Positions 1-7,174 of a DNA stretch of 64,000 nucleotides are shown piece after piece; the first letter of the stretch is position 1, and each line of letters opens with the position of its first letter. The position numbers and the translations under genes are program-made. The stretch is from positions 91,787 through 155,786 of the forward strand of contig CAYWLS010000006.1 of assembly GCA_964458605.1 (NCBI GenBank). Reading direction: 5' to 3'. Origin of the DNA: JBBSNV01 sp964458605. GTDB lineage: Bacteria > Pseudomonadota > Alphaproteobacteria > Reyranellales > JAQSWP01. The notes beneath the pieces are model-generated. The model made no database searches. It had not been told where the DNA came from and saw only the letters and a list, made by a program, of their open reading frames with translations.

Positions 1-119
1 ACGGTGGACGGCCCGGCATCCTTTTTCTTGGGGTCGGCGGCGCTGGCCGGCAGGCACAGCAACAGCATGGCGCAGGCGACCAACAAGCCGCCGGCCAGAC
101 GCCCGATGATCGATCCCAT
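1..119 (-). CDS. N-terminal fragment of a secreted protein, cut by the window edge
   Basis: An open frame starts with ATG at 119 on the minus strand and runs off the window at base 1, giving about 39 residues. It begins MGSIIGRLAGGLLVACAM and continues through a hydrophobic core to an Ala-Ser-Ala type cleavage site (LPASAA), followed by a lysine-rich stretch (DPKKKD). This is a typical Sec signal peptide, so the product is probably periplasmic or secreted. Too little remains to name a family. It points away from the AlaX gene at 275-1003 only in the sense that both are on the minus strand with about 155 bases between them. Confidence 0.6.
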   Translation of the reverse strand, partial: MGSIIGRLAGGLLVACAMLLLCLPASAADPKKKDAGPST

Positions 120-274
120 GTGCCGCCCCTTTGCTCCGTCGGCAATATAGCGCCCGGGGGCAGGCGGCGGAACATGGTACCGCCGCCCGGCAGGTGCCGG
201 GGCGGCCCAACGGGCAAGTTATTGCGCGGTCCGGATAGCGTGCGGCGCGGCGAGCGCATCCGTGGCTTCGGTCG

Positions 275-1003
275 TCATGGCCGCACCAGGCCCATGCGGA
301 TGCGGCGGTTGTGGCGGCCCTTGTTGTCGATCTTCAGGATTTGCACCTCGGGGATGTCGCCCAGCGAATCGAGATGCGTGCCGCCGCAGGCCTGGCGATC
401 CAGGCCGACGATATCGACGATGCGCACCTTGCCGTCCTCGGTGGGCGGCGGCGTCACCGAGCGGCTGCGCAGCAGGCCGGGCACCGCCTTGGCCGCCTCG
501 AAATCCTCGTAGCTGCAGACCACGGCCAGGTTCTGGCGGATGGCATCGTTGATCGGGCCGGCCAGGGCGCGCAGCTTCTCGTTGTCGGCGCCGGGCACGT
601 CGAAATCCATGCGCGCGGTGCCGTCGTCGGCCATCTGCACGCCGGTGACCAGCGCGCCGTCGAAGTGCTGGAACACAAAAGCGTTCAGCACGTGCGTGGC
701 GGTGTGCATCTGCCGCATCGAACGGCGGAACTCGGCATCGACCTCGGCCTGCACGGTGCCCGACAGCTCGACCGGATCGGCCAGCACGACCCACAACGCA
801 CCGTCGATCAGCTCGAAGCCGGCGACCTTGTGCTCGCCCCCATGGATCCCATCGTGGCTGCGGATCAGGCCGCGATCGGCGAGCTGCCCGCCGCCGCCAG
901 GATAGAACGGCAGTTGCGCCAGCCGGACTTTGCCGGGGCTGGCGTCGAGCACGGCGGTTTCCAGGACCATGGTGTCGGGATGGTCGTGACAGTAAAGATG
1001 CAT
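275..1003 (-). CDS. alaX: Alanyl-tRNA editing protein AlaX
   Basis: The 242-residue protein matches the stand-alone AlaX family, which hydrolyses Ser-tRNA(Ala) or Gly-tRNA(Ala) in the cytoplasm and is related to the AlaRS editing domain. The zinc-binding signature is visible as HTATH (His100, His104) and, near the C-terminus, CGGTH (Cys206, His210), the usual HxxxH...CxxxH arrangement. The glycine-rich YPGGGGQ motif near residue 35 is also typical. The length fits the AlaX-M type, with an N-terminal barrel-like region before the editing core. The start is supported by AGGAGG about 6 bases upstream of the ATG. It follows an AraC regulator gene on the same strand by 73 bases. Confidence 0.9.
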   Translation of the reverse strand: MHLYCHDHPDTMVLETAVLDASPGKVRLAQLPFYPGGGGQLADRGLIRSHDGIHGGEHKVAGFELIDGALWVVLADPVELSGTVQAEVDAEFRRSMRQMHTATHVLNAFVFQHFDGALVTGVQMADDGTARMDFDVPGADNEKLRALAGPINDAIRQNLAVVCSYEDFEAAKAVPGLLRSRSVTPPPTEDGKVRIVDIVGLDRQACGGTHLDSLGDIPEVQILKIDNKGRHNRRIRMGLVRP

Positions 1004-1076
1004 GGCGGCCTCCTGACCCGCAGGCTAGGCGGACCGGGGGCACGGGTATTGGCGAAAATTGAGCGGGGAATCGGGC

Positions 1077-1904
1077 TTAAGCGGCGGATGCGTATTGCAG
1101 CGGCGTGATGCCGTAGGCGCGCTTGAAATGGCGGTTGAGCGCGCTCTGGTCGTAGAAGCCGGCGGCGGTGGCGGCCTCGGCCGGCACGGCACCGCGCTTG
1201 AGCAGGCGGCAGGCGGCTTTGAGTCTTATCTGGGTCAGGTAGGCATGCGGGCTCATGCCGGTCAGCCGGTTGAACAGGCCGATGAGTTGGAACTGGGTCA
1301 GCCCGGCGGCGGCCGCCAGCTCTTCCAACTTCAGCGCCTCGGCGTGGCGGTCCTGCATGAGCTCGATCACGCGCGATAAGGCCGCGCGATCGGCGCGCGC
1401 CTGCTTGATCAGGGCCTCACCGTCGCTGCCATGGCGGCGGAACAGCGTGCCGAAGGAACCGACCAGCAATTCGCGGTCGTGCAGCGCGTCGCCGGACTTT
1501 TCCAGTGCGTAGTGCAGTTTCAGGAACGTCGCGATCAGGTCGGCATCGGTGAAGGCGTTGGCGGTGAAATAGGGGATGCGGTCGATGCCCAGCCCGCTGG
1601 CCACGTCGTCGAGCGCCGACTGGGTGAGATAGAGCCCGCGATAGAGCCAGCGATGGCTCCAGCCCATCCAGCCGGCATGCGGCTCGTCGGGGTTGAACAC
1701 GAACAGGGTCGAGCTCATGGCCGGCTGCACCGTGCCGCGGCTCTTGACCTGCGAGCCGCCATCCTCGGTGACCGCGATCACCAGCGCGTCGTGGCTGTGC
1801 GGGGCGTATTCGTGGGTGGTGAAGTCGGCACGCAGCAGGGTCAGCCCCGGCGTGCGTCTGTCGCGCCAATAGCGGGAGAGGTTCTTGTCGTCGCGCCGGG
1901 GCAT
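1077..1904 (-). CDS. AraC-family transcriptional regulator
   Basis: A 275-residue cytoplasmic DNA-binding protein. The N-terminal half (about residues 15-150) is an AraC-type cupin-like sensor region with the pattern HEYAPHSHDALVIAVTEDG. The C-terminal 100 residues carry the two helix-turn-helix motifs of the family (LEELAAAAGLTQFQLIGLF, then AATAAGFYDQSALNRHFK and the closing GITPLQY). The ATG at 1904 (MPRRDD) is preferred: longer frames upstream run into the terminator and aldehyde dehydrogenase gene. Its ligand and targets cannot be read; the neighbouring aldehyde dehydrogenase and alaX are the obvious candidates but this is only inference from position. Confidence 0.88.
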   Translation of the reverse strand: MPRRDDKNLSRYWRDRRTPGLTLLRADFTTHEYAPHSHDALVIAVTEDGGSQVKSRGTVQPAMSSTLFVFNPDEPHAGWMGWSHRWLYRGLYLTQSALDDVASGLGIDRIPYFTANAFTDADLIATFLKLHYALEKSGDALHDRELLVGSFGTLFRRHGSDGEALIKQARADRAALSRVIELMQDRHAEALKLEELAAAAGLTQFQLIGLFNRLTGMSPHAYLTQIRLKAACRLLKRGAVPAEAATAAGFYDQSALNRHFKRAYGITPLQYASAA

Positions 1905-1941
1905 GGCGGCATTATACGCCCCGTGCCGCCGGCAGAAAAGA

Positions 1942-1967
1942 AAAGGGCGGCCTTTCGACCGCCCTTT
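1942..1967 (-). terminator. Rho-independent terminator of the aldehyde dehydrogenase gene
   Basis: A perfect 9-bp inverted repeat, AAAGGGCGG and CCGCCCTTT, encloses an 8-base loop. On the minus strand the hairpin ends in a T-rich tract (TTTTCTTTTCTG). It sits about 20 bases beyond the aldehyde dehydrogenase stop codon and before the AraC gene, so it should end the aldehyde dehydrogenase transcript. Confidence 0.85.
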
Positions 1968-1989
1968 GCATTCAGCGATGTAGCGCCGG

Positions 1990-3489
1990 TTACGACAATT
2001 GCACCCAGGTGGTCTTGATCTGGGTGAACTTGTCGAAGGCGTGCAGGCTCTTGTCGCGGCCGATGCCGCTTTGCTTGTAGCCGCCGAACGGCGTGGTGAT
2101 GTCGCCGCCGTCATAGGTGTTGACCCACACCGAGCCCGCGCGCAGGCCCTTGGCGAACTTGAACGCCTTGTTGATGTCGGAGGTCCACACGCCCGAGGCC
2201 AGGCCGTAGATCGTGTCGTTGGCGATCTTCAGGCCCTGCTCGGCGTCCTTGAAGGTGATGACCGACAGCACCGGCCCGAAGATCTCCTCCTGGGCGATCT
2301 TCATCTTGTTGTCGACCTTGTCGAACACGGTCGGCGGGATGAACGCGCCGGCATTGTCGACATAGGTGCGCTCGCCGCCCATCTTCAGCTCGGCGCCTTC
2401 CTTCTTGCCCGATTCGATATAGCCCATGACGCGCTTGGCCTGGGTCTCGTCGACCATGGCGCCCATCTGGGTCTTGGGATCGAGCGGGTCGCCCGGCTGC
2501 ATCTTCTGGCCGATCGCCATCAGCTTGTCGAGGAACTCGTCCTTGATCTTCTCCTCGACCAGCAGGCGGGAGCCGGCGGTGCAGACCTCGCCCTGGTTGA
2601 ACCAGATGCCGAAGGCGGAGGTGCGGGCCGCCACGTCGAGATTGGGCGCGTCGGCGAACACCACGTTGGGCGACTTGCCGCCGCATTCCAGCCACACCGG
2701 CTTCATGTTCGATTCGCCGGAATATTTCAGGAAGTACTTGCCGACCTCGGTCGAGCCGGTGAACGCCACGCAGTCGACATCCATGTGCCGGCCGATCGCC
2801 TGGCCGGCGGTCTCGCCCATGCCCGGCACCACGTTGAACACGCCCTCGGGGATGCCGGCTTCCATCGCCAGCTCGGCCACGCGCAACGCCGTGAGCGGCG
2901 ACTGCTCGGCCGGCTTCAGCACCACCGAATTGCCGGCGGCCAGCGCCGGCGACACTTTCCACGCCGCCATCAGCAGCGGGAAGTTCCACGGCACGACGCA
3001 TCCGACCACGCCCATCGGCTCGCGCGTGATCAGCGCCAGCACGCGCGGATCGGTCGGCGCAACCTCGTCGTAGACCTTGTCGATCGCCTCAGCGAACCAG
3101 GCGATGGCGTTGGCCGAGCCGGGAATGTCGACGCGGGTGGAGTACTGGATCGGCTTGCCCATGTCCAAGGTCTCGAGCAGCGCCAGCTCCTCGGTGTGCT
3201 TCAGCAGCAGGCCGGCGAATTTCTGCATCACCGCCTTGCGCTTGGCCGGCGCCATGTTGGCCCATTTGCCGGCCTCGAAGGCGGCGCGCGCGGCCTTGAC
3301 CGCGGCATCGACGTCTTCCTTGTCGCAGGCGGCGACCTGGGTGAGGATCTTGCCGGTGGCCGGGTTGATGCAGTCGAAGGTCTTGCCCGACAGCGCCGGC
3401 ACGTATTTGCCGCCGATGAAGGCCTGGTTGCGGTAGGACAGGCCGTCGGCCTTGCTCCGCCAGTCGTCGCGGGACAGTTGCGCGCTCAT
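1990..3489 (-). CDS. NAD(P)-dependent aldehyde dehydrogenase
   Basis: 499 residues, full length for the ALDH superfamily. The nucleotide-binding and catalytic residues are all visible: PWNF with Asn169, KPAEQSP with Lys192, FTGSTEVG at about 243-250, the general base in LECGGKSPN (Glu268) and the nucleophile in NQGEVCTAGSR (Cys303). It oxidises an aldehyde to its acid in the cytoplasm. The sequence looks closest to the PuuC / gamma-aminobutyraldehyde or betaine-aldehyde group, but the substrate cannot be fixed by eye. The start at 3489 is supported by GAGGAGG 6 bases upstream; a longer frame to 3546 has no such site. A terminator follows directly. Confidence 0.93.
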   Translation of the reverse strand: MSAQLSRDDWRSKADGLSYRNQAFIGGKYVPALSGKTFDCINPATGKILTQVAACDKEDVDAAVKAARAAFEAGKWANMAPAKRKAVMQKFAGLLLKHTEELALLETLDMGKPIQYSTRVDIPGSANAIAWFAEAIDKVYDEVAPTDPRVLALITREPMGVVGCVVPWNFPLLMAAWKVSPALAAGNSVVLKPAEQSPLTALRVAELAMEAGIPEGVFNVVPGMGETAGQAIGRHMDVDCVAFTGSTEVGKYFLKYSGESNMKPVWLECGGKSPNVVFADAPNLDVAARTSAFGIWFNQGEVCTAGSRLLVEEKIKDEFLDKLMAIGQKMQPGDPLDPKTQMGAMVDETQAKRVMGYIESGKKEGAELKMGGERTYVDNAGAFIPPTVFDKVDNKMKIAQEEIFGPVLSVITFKDAEQGLKIANDTIYGLASGVWTSDINKAFKFAKGLRAGSVWVNTYDGGDITTPFGGYKQSGIGRDKSLHAFDKFTQIKTTWVQLS

Positions 3490-3541
3490 TTCGTTCCTCC
3501 TCTGGAAATCCGGGCCGACGATAGAGGCTGCGGCCGGCAGG

Positions 3542-3570
3542 GGCAAGGCGCGGCAAGGCGCGGCAAGGCG
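3542..3570. repeat. 10-bp tandem repeat upstream of aldehyde dehydrogenase
   Basis: The decamer GGCAAGGCGC occurs nearly three times head to tail (3542-3551, 3552-3561, 3562-3570) about 55 bases upstream of the aldehyde dehydrogenase start, in its presumed leader or promoter. No coding frame covers it convincingly. It may be simple slippage expansion. Confidence 0.8.
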
Positions 3571-3640
3571 GCGTGATGCGGCGTTCCGGTTGGCGAACGA
3601 CGGCGCCGTCCGGCATCCGCCAGGCAGTAAACAGGCAACA

Positions 3641-3672
3641 AAAAAGCCGCCCCGGTGCGGTGGCGGCTTTTT
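3641..3672 (-). terminator. Rho-independent terminator of rpmG
   Basis: AAAAAGCCGCC and GGCGGCTTTTT form a perfect 11-bp inverted repeat around a 10-base loop. A T-run follows the stem in both directions, so it can work bidirectionally. It lies 18 bases past the rpmG stop codon. Confidence 0.9.
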
Positions 3673-3690
3673 GGCTGGAAGCGGAAGACC

Positions 3691-3858
3691 TTACTTGATC
3701 TTCGATTCCTTGAAGGCGACGTGCTTGCGCGCGACCGGATCGTACTTCTTCAGTTCCATCTTCTCGGTCTTGGTGCGCGGATTCTTCTTGGTCACGTAGT
3801 AGTAGCCGGTGTCGGCGCTGGACACCATTTTGATCAGCACGGTGGTCGGCTTGGCCAT
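3691..3858 (-). CDS. rpmG: 50S ribosomal protein L33
   Basis: A 55-residue basic protein beginning MAKPTTVLIKMVSSADTGYY and ending in KESKIK, a clear L33 of the large ribosomal subunit. It lacks the paired CxxC cysteines of zinc-binding L33 forms, so it is the zinc-independent type usual in alphaproteobacteria. The size is exactly that of the family. It is a single-gene unit: a strong terminator follows, and the next upstream gene (GFA-family) is about 130 bases away. Minus-strand bases just before the ATG (CAGAGGGTTATC) give an AGAGGG ribosome-binding site. Confidence 0.97.
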   Translation of the reverse strand: MAKPTTVLIKMVSSADTGYYYVTKKNPRTKTEKMELKKYDPVARKHVAFKESKIK

Positions 3859-3988
3859 GATAACCCTCTGGGCGAAACCTGGAGAAATGCCGGCAAATCC
3901 GGCGGAAATCCGTCAAGGGCGCGCACCATAGCGACCTCGCCGGCAAAGTCAAGGCGGCCGATGGCCTGCGCAGGCCTTGTCCCGGTTG

Positions 3989-4408
3989 CTAAGTCTTTGC
4001 TGCGGGCGGGAATTCGTCGAATTGCGGCAGCCCGCCGTCGATCTCGTGCCAGGGCGCCTTGTAGGCCACCATGATATGCGCCTGGGGCCGCACGCCGGGA
4101 TCCTCGTCGAACAGCGCCAGCGGCAGGCCATAGCTCTGCGGCGTGTTCGGGGAATAGGAGATCATCCGGCTGCCGCAGGTGCCGCAGAAGCTGGTGAAGG
4201 AGCCCGGCCGGTATTCGTAGTGGCGCAACTCGTCCTCGCCCGCCAGCCAGGCGAAATCGGCCGCCTGCACCGTGGCGCGGCTGCGGAAGGCGGCGGCGTG
4301 CTGCTTGCGGCACAGCGAGCAATGGCAGTTGCACACCTGGGTGAGCGGCCCGCTGACGGCGAACCGCACCTTGCCGCAGAAGCAGGAGCCGTGGATCGGT
4401 GTGGGCAT
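3989..4408 (-). CDS. GFA-family zinc-cysteine protein (CENP-V/GFA fold)
   Basis: A 139-residue cytoplasmic protein with the cysteine pattern of the GFA family (named for glutathione-dependent formaldehyde-activating enzyme): GSCFCGKV near the N-terminus, CNCHCSLCRK at about residue 30, and FCGTCGS at about 80. These cysteines bind two zinc ions in the family. The real role of most members is unknown; many are not formaldehyde-activating. The start at 4408 is chosen because GGAG lies 7-10 bases upstream; an in-frame ATG at 4423 would lie inside a repeat element and has no ribosome-binding site. It lies downstream of the luciferase-like monooxygenase on the same strand. Confidence 0.82.
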   Translation of the reverse strand: MPTPIHGSCFCGKVRFAVSGPLTQVCNCHCSLCRKQHAAAFRSRATVQAADFAWLAGEDELRHYEYRPGSFTSFCGTCGSRMISYSPNTPQSYGLPLALFDEDPGVRPQAHIMVAYKAPWHEIDGGLPQFDEFPPAAKT

Positions 4409-4418
4409 CGACTTCTCC

Positions 4419-4518
4419 GTCATGCGGGGCGCAGCGAAGCATCTGGCGCCAACCAGCATAGCTCATCGCGATGAACCACGCTCGCCTGAGGCAGATCCCT
4501 CGCTGCGCTCGGGATGAC
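4419..4518. repeat. Dispersed-repeat-like element with 26-bp terminal inverted arms
   Basis: The two ends of this 100-bp stretch are imperfect inverted copies: the arm at 4419-4444 starts GTCATGCGGGGCGCAGCGAA and the reverse complement of the arm at 4493-4518 starts GTCATCCCGAGCGCAGCGAG; 21-22 of 26 positions agree. The second form closely resembles a repeat scattered in many proteobacterial genomes. It fills the whole space between the luciferase-like monooxygenase stop and the GFA gene ribosome-binding site, so the transcript would fold into a long hairpin between the two genes. No coding capacity is evident. Confidence 0.7.
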
Positions 4519-4527
4519 GATCCGCCG

Positions 4528-5601
4528 CTACGCCGCCATGCGCTCGCGGTTGCGCGCCTGCAGCAGCGGCAGCACGGCGCGGCCGAAAATCTCCGCCTCC
4601 TGGTCGTGCGGGTAGCCCGACAGGCAGAACGAGTGGCAGCCGACATCGATAAATTTCTGCAAGGTGTCGGCGCATTGCTGGGGATCGCCCACCACGGCGA
4701 CGCCGGCGCCGGAGCGCACCTTGGTGATGCCGGTCCACAGATGCGGCATGATCAGGTCGGTGGCGCCCAGCTCCTTCTGGCGCCGGTTGGCGGCGGAGTT
4801 GCCGTAGAGCTGGCTGACGCGCTGCAGATGCTGCTGGCCGGCGCTGGCCACCAGCGTGCGCGCGGCATCCCAGGCTTCCTGCTCGGTCGGCCGGCAGATG
4901 ATCTGCAGCCGCATGCCGAAGCCGATGTCCTTGTCGCGGCCGTATTTGGCGGCCAGCGCGCGGATCTTGACCATGTCGGCGGCGATCCGGTCGGGATGGT
5001 CGCCCCAGAACAGGTGCACGTCGGAATGCTTGGCCGAGACCTCCCAGGCCTCGGGCGAGCCGCCGCCCAGGTAGAATTTGGGATAGGGCTTCTGGTGGAT
5101 GTGGGGCGTGATGCTGGCCTTGCGCAGGGTATAGAACTGGCCGTCGAAATCGATCGGCGCGGTGGCGGTCCACAGCGCCTTGACGATGCTGACTTCCTCT
5201 TCCATCAGCCTGTAGCGGTCTTCCTTGCTGTAGCGCAGCCCGTCGCCGGCCGACTGCTCGTCGCTCAGGCCCGCGATCAGGTTGATGCAGATGCGCCCGC
5301 CGGAGAGCTGGTCGAAGGTCGACACCATCTTGGCCAGCAGCACCGGGTTGATGTAGCCAGGGCGCGCCGCGATCAGCGGCTTGATGGTCCTGCTGCGGGC
5401 AGCCATCATCGCCCCGGTGATCCACGCCTCCCAGCAATGCTGGTTGACCGGGATCAGCAGGTATTCGAAGCCGGCCTGCTCGGCTGCCTGGGTGACGCGA
5501 TCGAACATGGCCAGCGACGCCGGGATGTCGGCCTTGGGATCGCCATAGGCGGTGGTGTCGCCCTGGGTCGGGATGAACCAGCCGAGTTCGATGCGCTGCA
5601 T
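4528..5601 (-). CDS. LLM-class flavin-dependent oxidoreductase (SsuD/luciferase-like)
   Basis: 357 residues with the fold pattern of bacterial luciferase-like monooxygenases, which use FMNH2 from a partner reductase and oxygen. It begins MQRIELGWFIPTQGDTTAYG and has LIAARPGYINPVLLAKMVST, LSGGRICINLIAG and YLGGGSPEAWEVSAKHSDVHLFWGD, as in alkanesulfonate monooxygenase SsuD and its relatives. The substrate is unknown; no flavin reductase or sulfonate transporter gene adjoins it. The start is fixed by GGAG 6 bases upstream of the ATG; the frame continues far upstream but without start support. A hairpin lies about 40 bases ahead of the start. Confidence 0.87.
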   Translation of the reverse strand: MQRIELGWFIPTQGDTTAYGDPKADIPASLAMFDRVTQAAEQAGFEYLLIPVNQHCWEAWITGAMMAARSRTIKPLIAARPGYINPVLLAKMVSTFDQLSGGRICINLIAGLSDEQSAGDGLRYSKEDRYRLMEEEVSIVKALWTATAPIDFDGQFYTLRKASITPHIHQKPYPKFYLGGGSPEAWEVSAKHSDVHLFWGDHPDRIAADMVKIRALAAKYGRDKDIGFGMRLQIICRPTEQEAWDAARTLVASAGQQHLQRVSQLYGNSAANRRQKELGATDLIMPHLWTGITKVRSGAGVAVVGDPQQCADTLQKFIDVGCHSFCLSGYPHDQEAEIFGRAVLPLLQARNRERMAA

Positions 5602-5640
5602 GACATTCTCCGCACGGCGCTTGCGACGATGCGCCATGCG

Positions 5641-5662
5641 CCCCAATCGTTTGTGATTGGGG
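5641..5662. promoter_or_regulatory. 8-bp hairpin ahead of the monooxygenase gene
   Basis: CCCCAATC and GATTGGGG are perfect inverted repeats around GTTTGT. The hairpin is 39 bases upstream of the monooxygenase start on the minus strand. There is no T-tract after it, so it looks more like an operator or a leader-RNA hairpin than a terminator. Confidence 0.55.
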
Positions 5663-5845
5663 GCGAGTGTATCGGCCTGCCGGCGTTTGCCGAGAGGGCA
5701 ATTTGTCCAATGGGATGGCGAGCAATCTAGCCGCCGCGTGGTCGGGACGCGACGTTCGGTTGTCCACAGCTCATGGCCTTGCGCGGCGATCGACGGGGGA
5801 GGGGGCTCTCCCCCTATCGTTTCCCGATTGATTCCCCTATTGGTC

Positions 5846-5940
5846 GGTACCCGGTACCGCAATAATCCGGTACGGCGTGCCGCGATCGTTGTACGGCGTG
5901 CCGCGATCGCCTCGTCGATTGCGGCATGCCGTACCGGATT
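5846..5940. repeat. Cluster of palindromic and direct repeats downstream of citrate synthase
   Basis: Two direct copies of GTACGGCGTGCCGCGATCG (5870-5888 and 5891-5909) are followed by an inverted, slightly diverged copy at 5916-5937. The outer copies extend with CCGG and AAT/ATT so that 5864-5888 and 5916-5940 form a long imperfect inverted repeat. GGTACC occurs twice just before (5846-5851, 5853-5858). The cluster begins 31 bases past the citrate synthase stop, so it could fold at the 3' end of that transcript. Confidence 0.75.
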
Positions 5941-5970
5941 GAACGGCCCCTGTGAGCGGAATCCTGTGGA

Positions 5971-7077
5971 TTAAGCTGCTTCCGTTTCCTGAGGCATCGG
6001 CCCGATATAGCGCGACTGGGGCCGGATGATGCGGCCGGTCTGCTCCTGCTCCAGGATATGGGCGCACCAGCCGATCACGCGGCCCATGGCGAAGCCCGGC
6101 GTGAAGGCCGAGCGCGGCAGGCCGACCGCCTCCAGCAGCAGGGCGGTATAGAACTCGACATTGGTGTCGAGCCGCTGGTTGGGCTTGAAGCGGCGCAGCG
6201 CCGCCACCGCCCCCTGCTCGACCTGGGCGGCGAAGGCCAGCCGGCCGCTGCTGGGATCCAGGCTCGCCACCACGCCTTTCAGCACGTCGGCGCGCGGATC
6301 GCGCACCTTGTAGATGCGGTGGCCGAAGCCCATCAGCCGCACGCCGCCGCCGCCGCTCAAGGTTTTGTCCAGCCAGGCCTCGATGTTCTGCGGACCGCCG
6401 ATCTCGTCCAGCATGTCGAGCACCGGGCCGGGCGCGCCGCCATGCAGCGGCCCCTTCAGCGCACACAACGCGCCCACCACCGCGGACAGCAAACCGGCGC
6501 GGGTCGAGGCGATCACCCGTGCCGTAAAGGTCGAGGCGTTGAAGCCGTGATCGGAGATGGTGGTGAGATAGGCGTCCAGCGCCCGCTCGATCGGCTGCGG
6601 CTGGCGCTTGCCGTGCAGCATGCGCAGGAAATCCGCCGCCGTGGCCAGCGAGGCGTCGGGCGCCACCGGCGCCAGCCGGTCGCGCTGGCGCAGGGTCGCC
6701 GCCAGGAACACGGGCAGGGCGCCGCTGGCCAGCAGATGGTGCGGCGTGGCGTCCTCGTCGGCCAGCAGGCTGAGACCCAGCCGCAGCGCCTCGACCGGGC
6801 TCAGGCCGGGCATCGCCGCCAGCAGCTTGGGCACCATGGCGAAGGCATGAACGCGCGCCTGGCCCAGCCCGCGCCGCACCCTGGCGACATCGGCATCGGT
6901 GCGGCCGCCTTCCGGCGCCAGCCCGTCCCACAGCAGCGCCGCCGTGCCCTCATAGCCCCAGTCGCGCACCAGCTCGGGCAGCTCCTTGCCGGCGATCACC
7001 AGCCGGCCGGCCTCGCCGTCCACCAGGCTGAGCCGCGTCTCGGCCGCCACCACGCCATCCAAACCAGCCTTGCTCAT
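5971..7077 (-). CDS. Citrate synthase / 2-methylcitrate synthase family protein
   Basis: 368 residues of the citrate synthase superfamily, which condenses an acyl-CoA with a 2-oxoacid. The two catalytic histidines stand in KGPLHGGAPG (His212) and MGFGHRIYKVRDPRA (His253). The catalytic aspartate position is glutamate (NVEFY, Glu308), a substitution seen in some subfamilies of short citrate synthases. It is shorter than the 420-430-residue TCA-cycle enzyme, so a propionate or side-branch role is possible. The start at 7077 has GGAGGG 5 bases upstream; an ATG at 7104 does not. It is divergent from a second, HTH-fused citrate synthase gene across 97 bases that hold a palindrome. Confidence 0.88.
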   Translation of the reverse strand: MSKAGLDGVVAAETRLSLVDGEAGRLVIAGKELPELVRDWGYEGTAALLWDGLAPEGGRTDADVARVRRGLGQARVHAFAMVPKLLAAMPGLSPVEALRLGLSLLADEDATPHHLLASGALPVFLAATLRQRDRLAPVAPDASLATAADFLRMLHGKRQPQPIERALDAYLTTISDHGFNASTFTARVIASTRAGLLSAVVGALCALKGPLHGGAPGPVLDMLDEIGGPQNIEAWLDKTLSGGGGVRLMGFGHRIYKVRDPRADVLKGVVASLDPSSGRLAFAAQVEQGAVAALRRFKPNQRLDTNVEFYTALLLEAVGLPRSAFTPGFAMGRVIGWCAHILEQEQTGRIIRPQSRYIGPMPQETEAA

Positions 7078-7150
7078 GACGCCCTCCGCTGCACTGCAAA
7101 GCATTGTCTGGCGGCGAGCTTCGGTCGTATGATATAGCTTGTCAACGTTG

Positions 7151-7165
7151 ATTGATTAAATCAAT
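7151..7165. promoter_or_regulatory. Palindromic operator candidate in the divergent citrate synthase promoter
   Basis: ATTGATT and AATCAAT form a perfect 7-bp inverted repeat around one A. It is the AT-rich centre of the 97-base region between two divergent citrate synthase genes and ends 9 bases before the ATG of the HTH-fused one. The neighbouring helix-turn-helix protein is the natural candidate to bind it, which is inference. Confidence 0.55.
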
Positions 7166-7174
7166 ATTAATGCC

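Larger units (their letters stand above)
5602..5970. other. Non-coding region with hairpin and palindromic repeats
   Basis: About 370 bases without a credible gene, between the citrate synthase stop and the monooxygenase start. It contains the hairpin at 5641-5662 and the repeat cluster at 5846-5940, described separately. The rest (about 5663-5845) shows no recognised motif. Confidence 0.7.

Noticed and set aside
1999..3576. A 525-codon plus-strand frame opposite the aldehyde dehydrogenase gene
   Set aside because: The minus-strand frame has all catalytic motifs of aldehyde dehydrogenase; the plus frame has none and matches no family.
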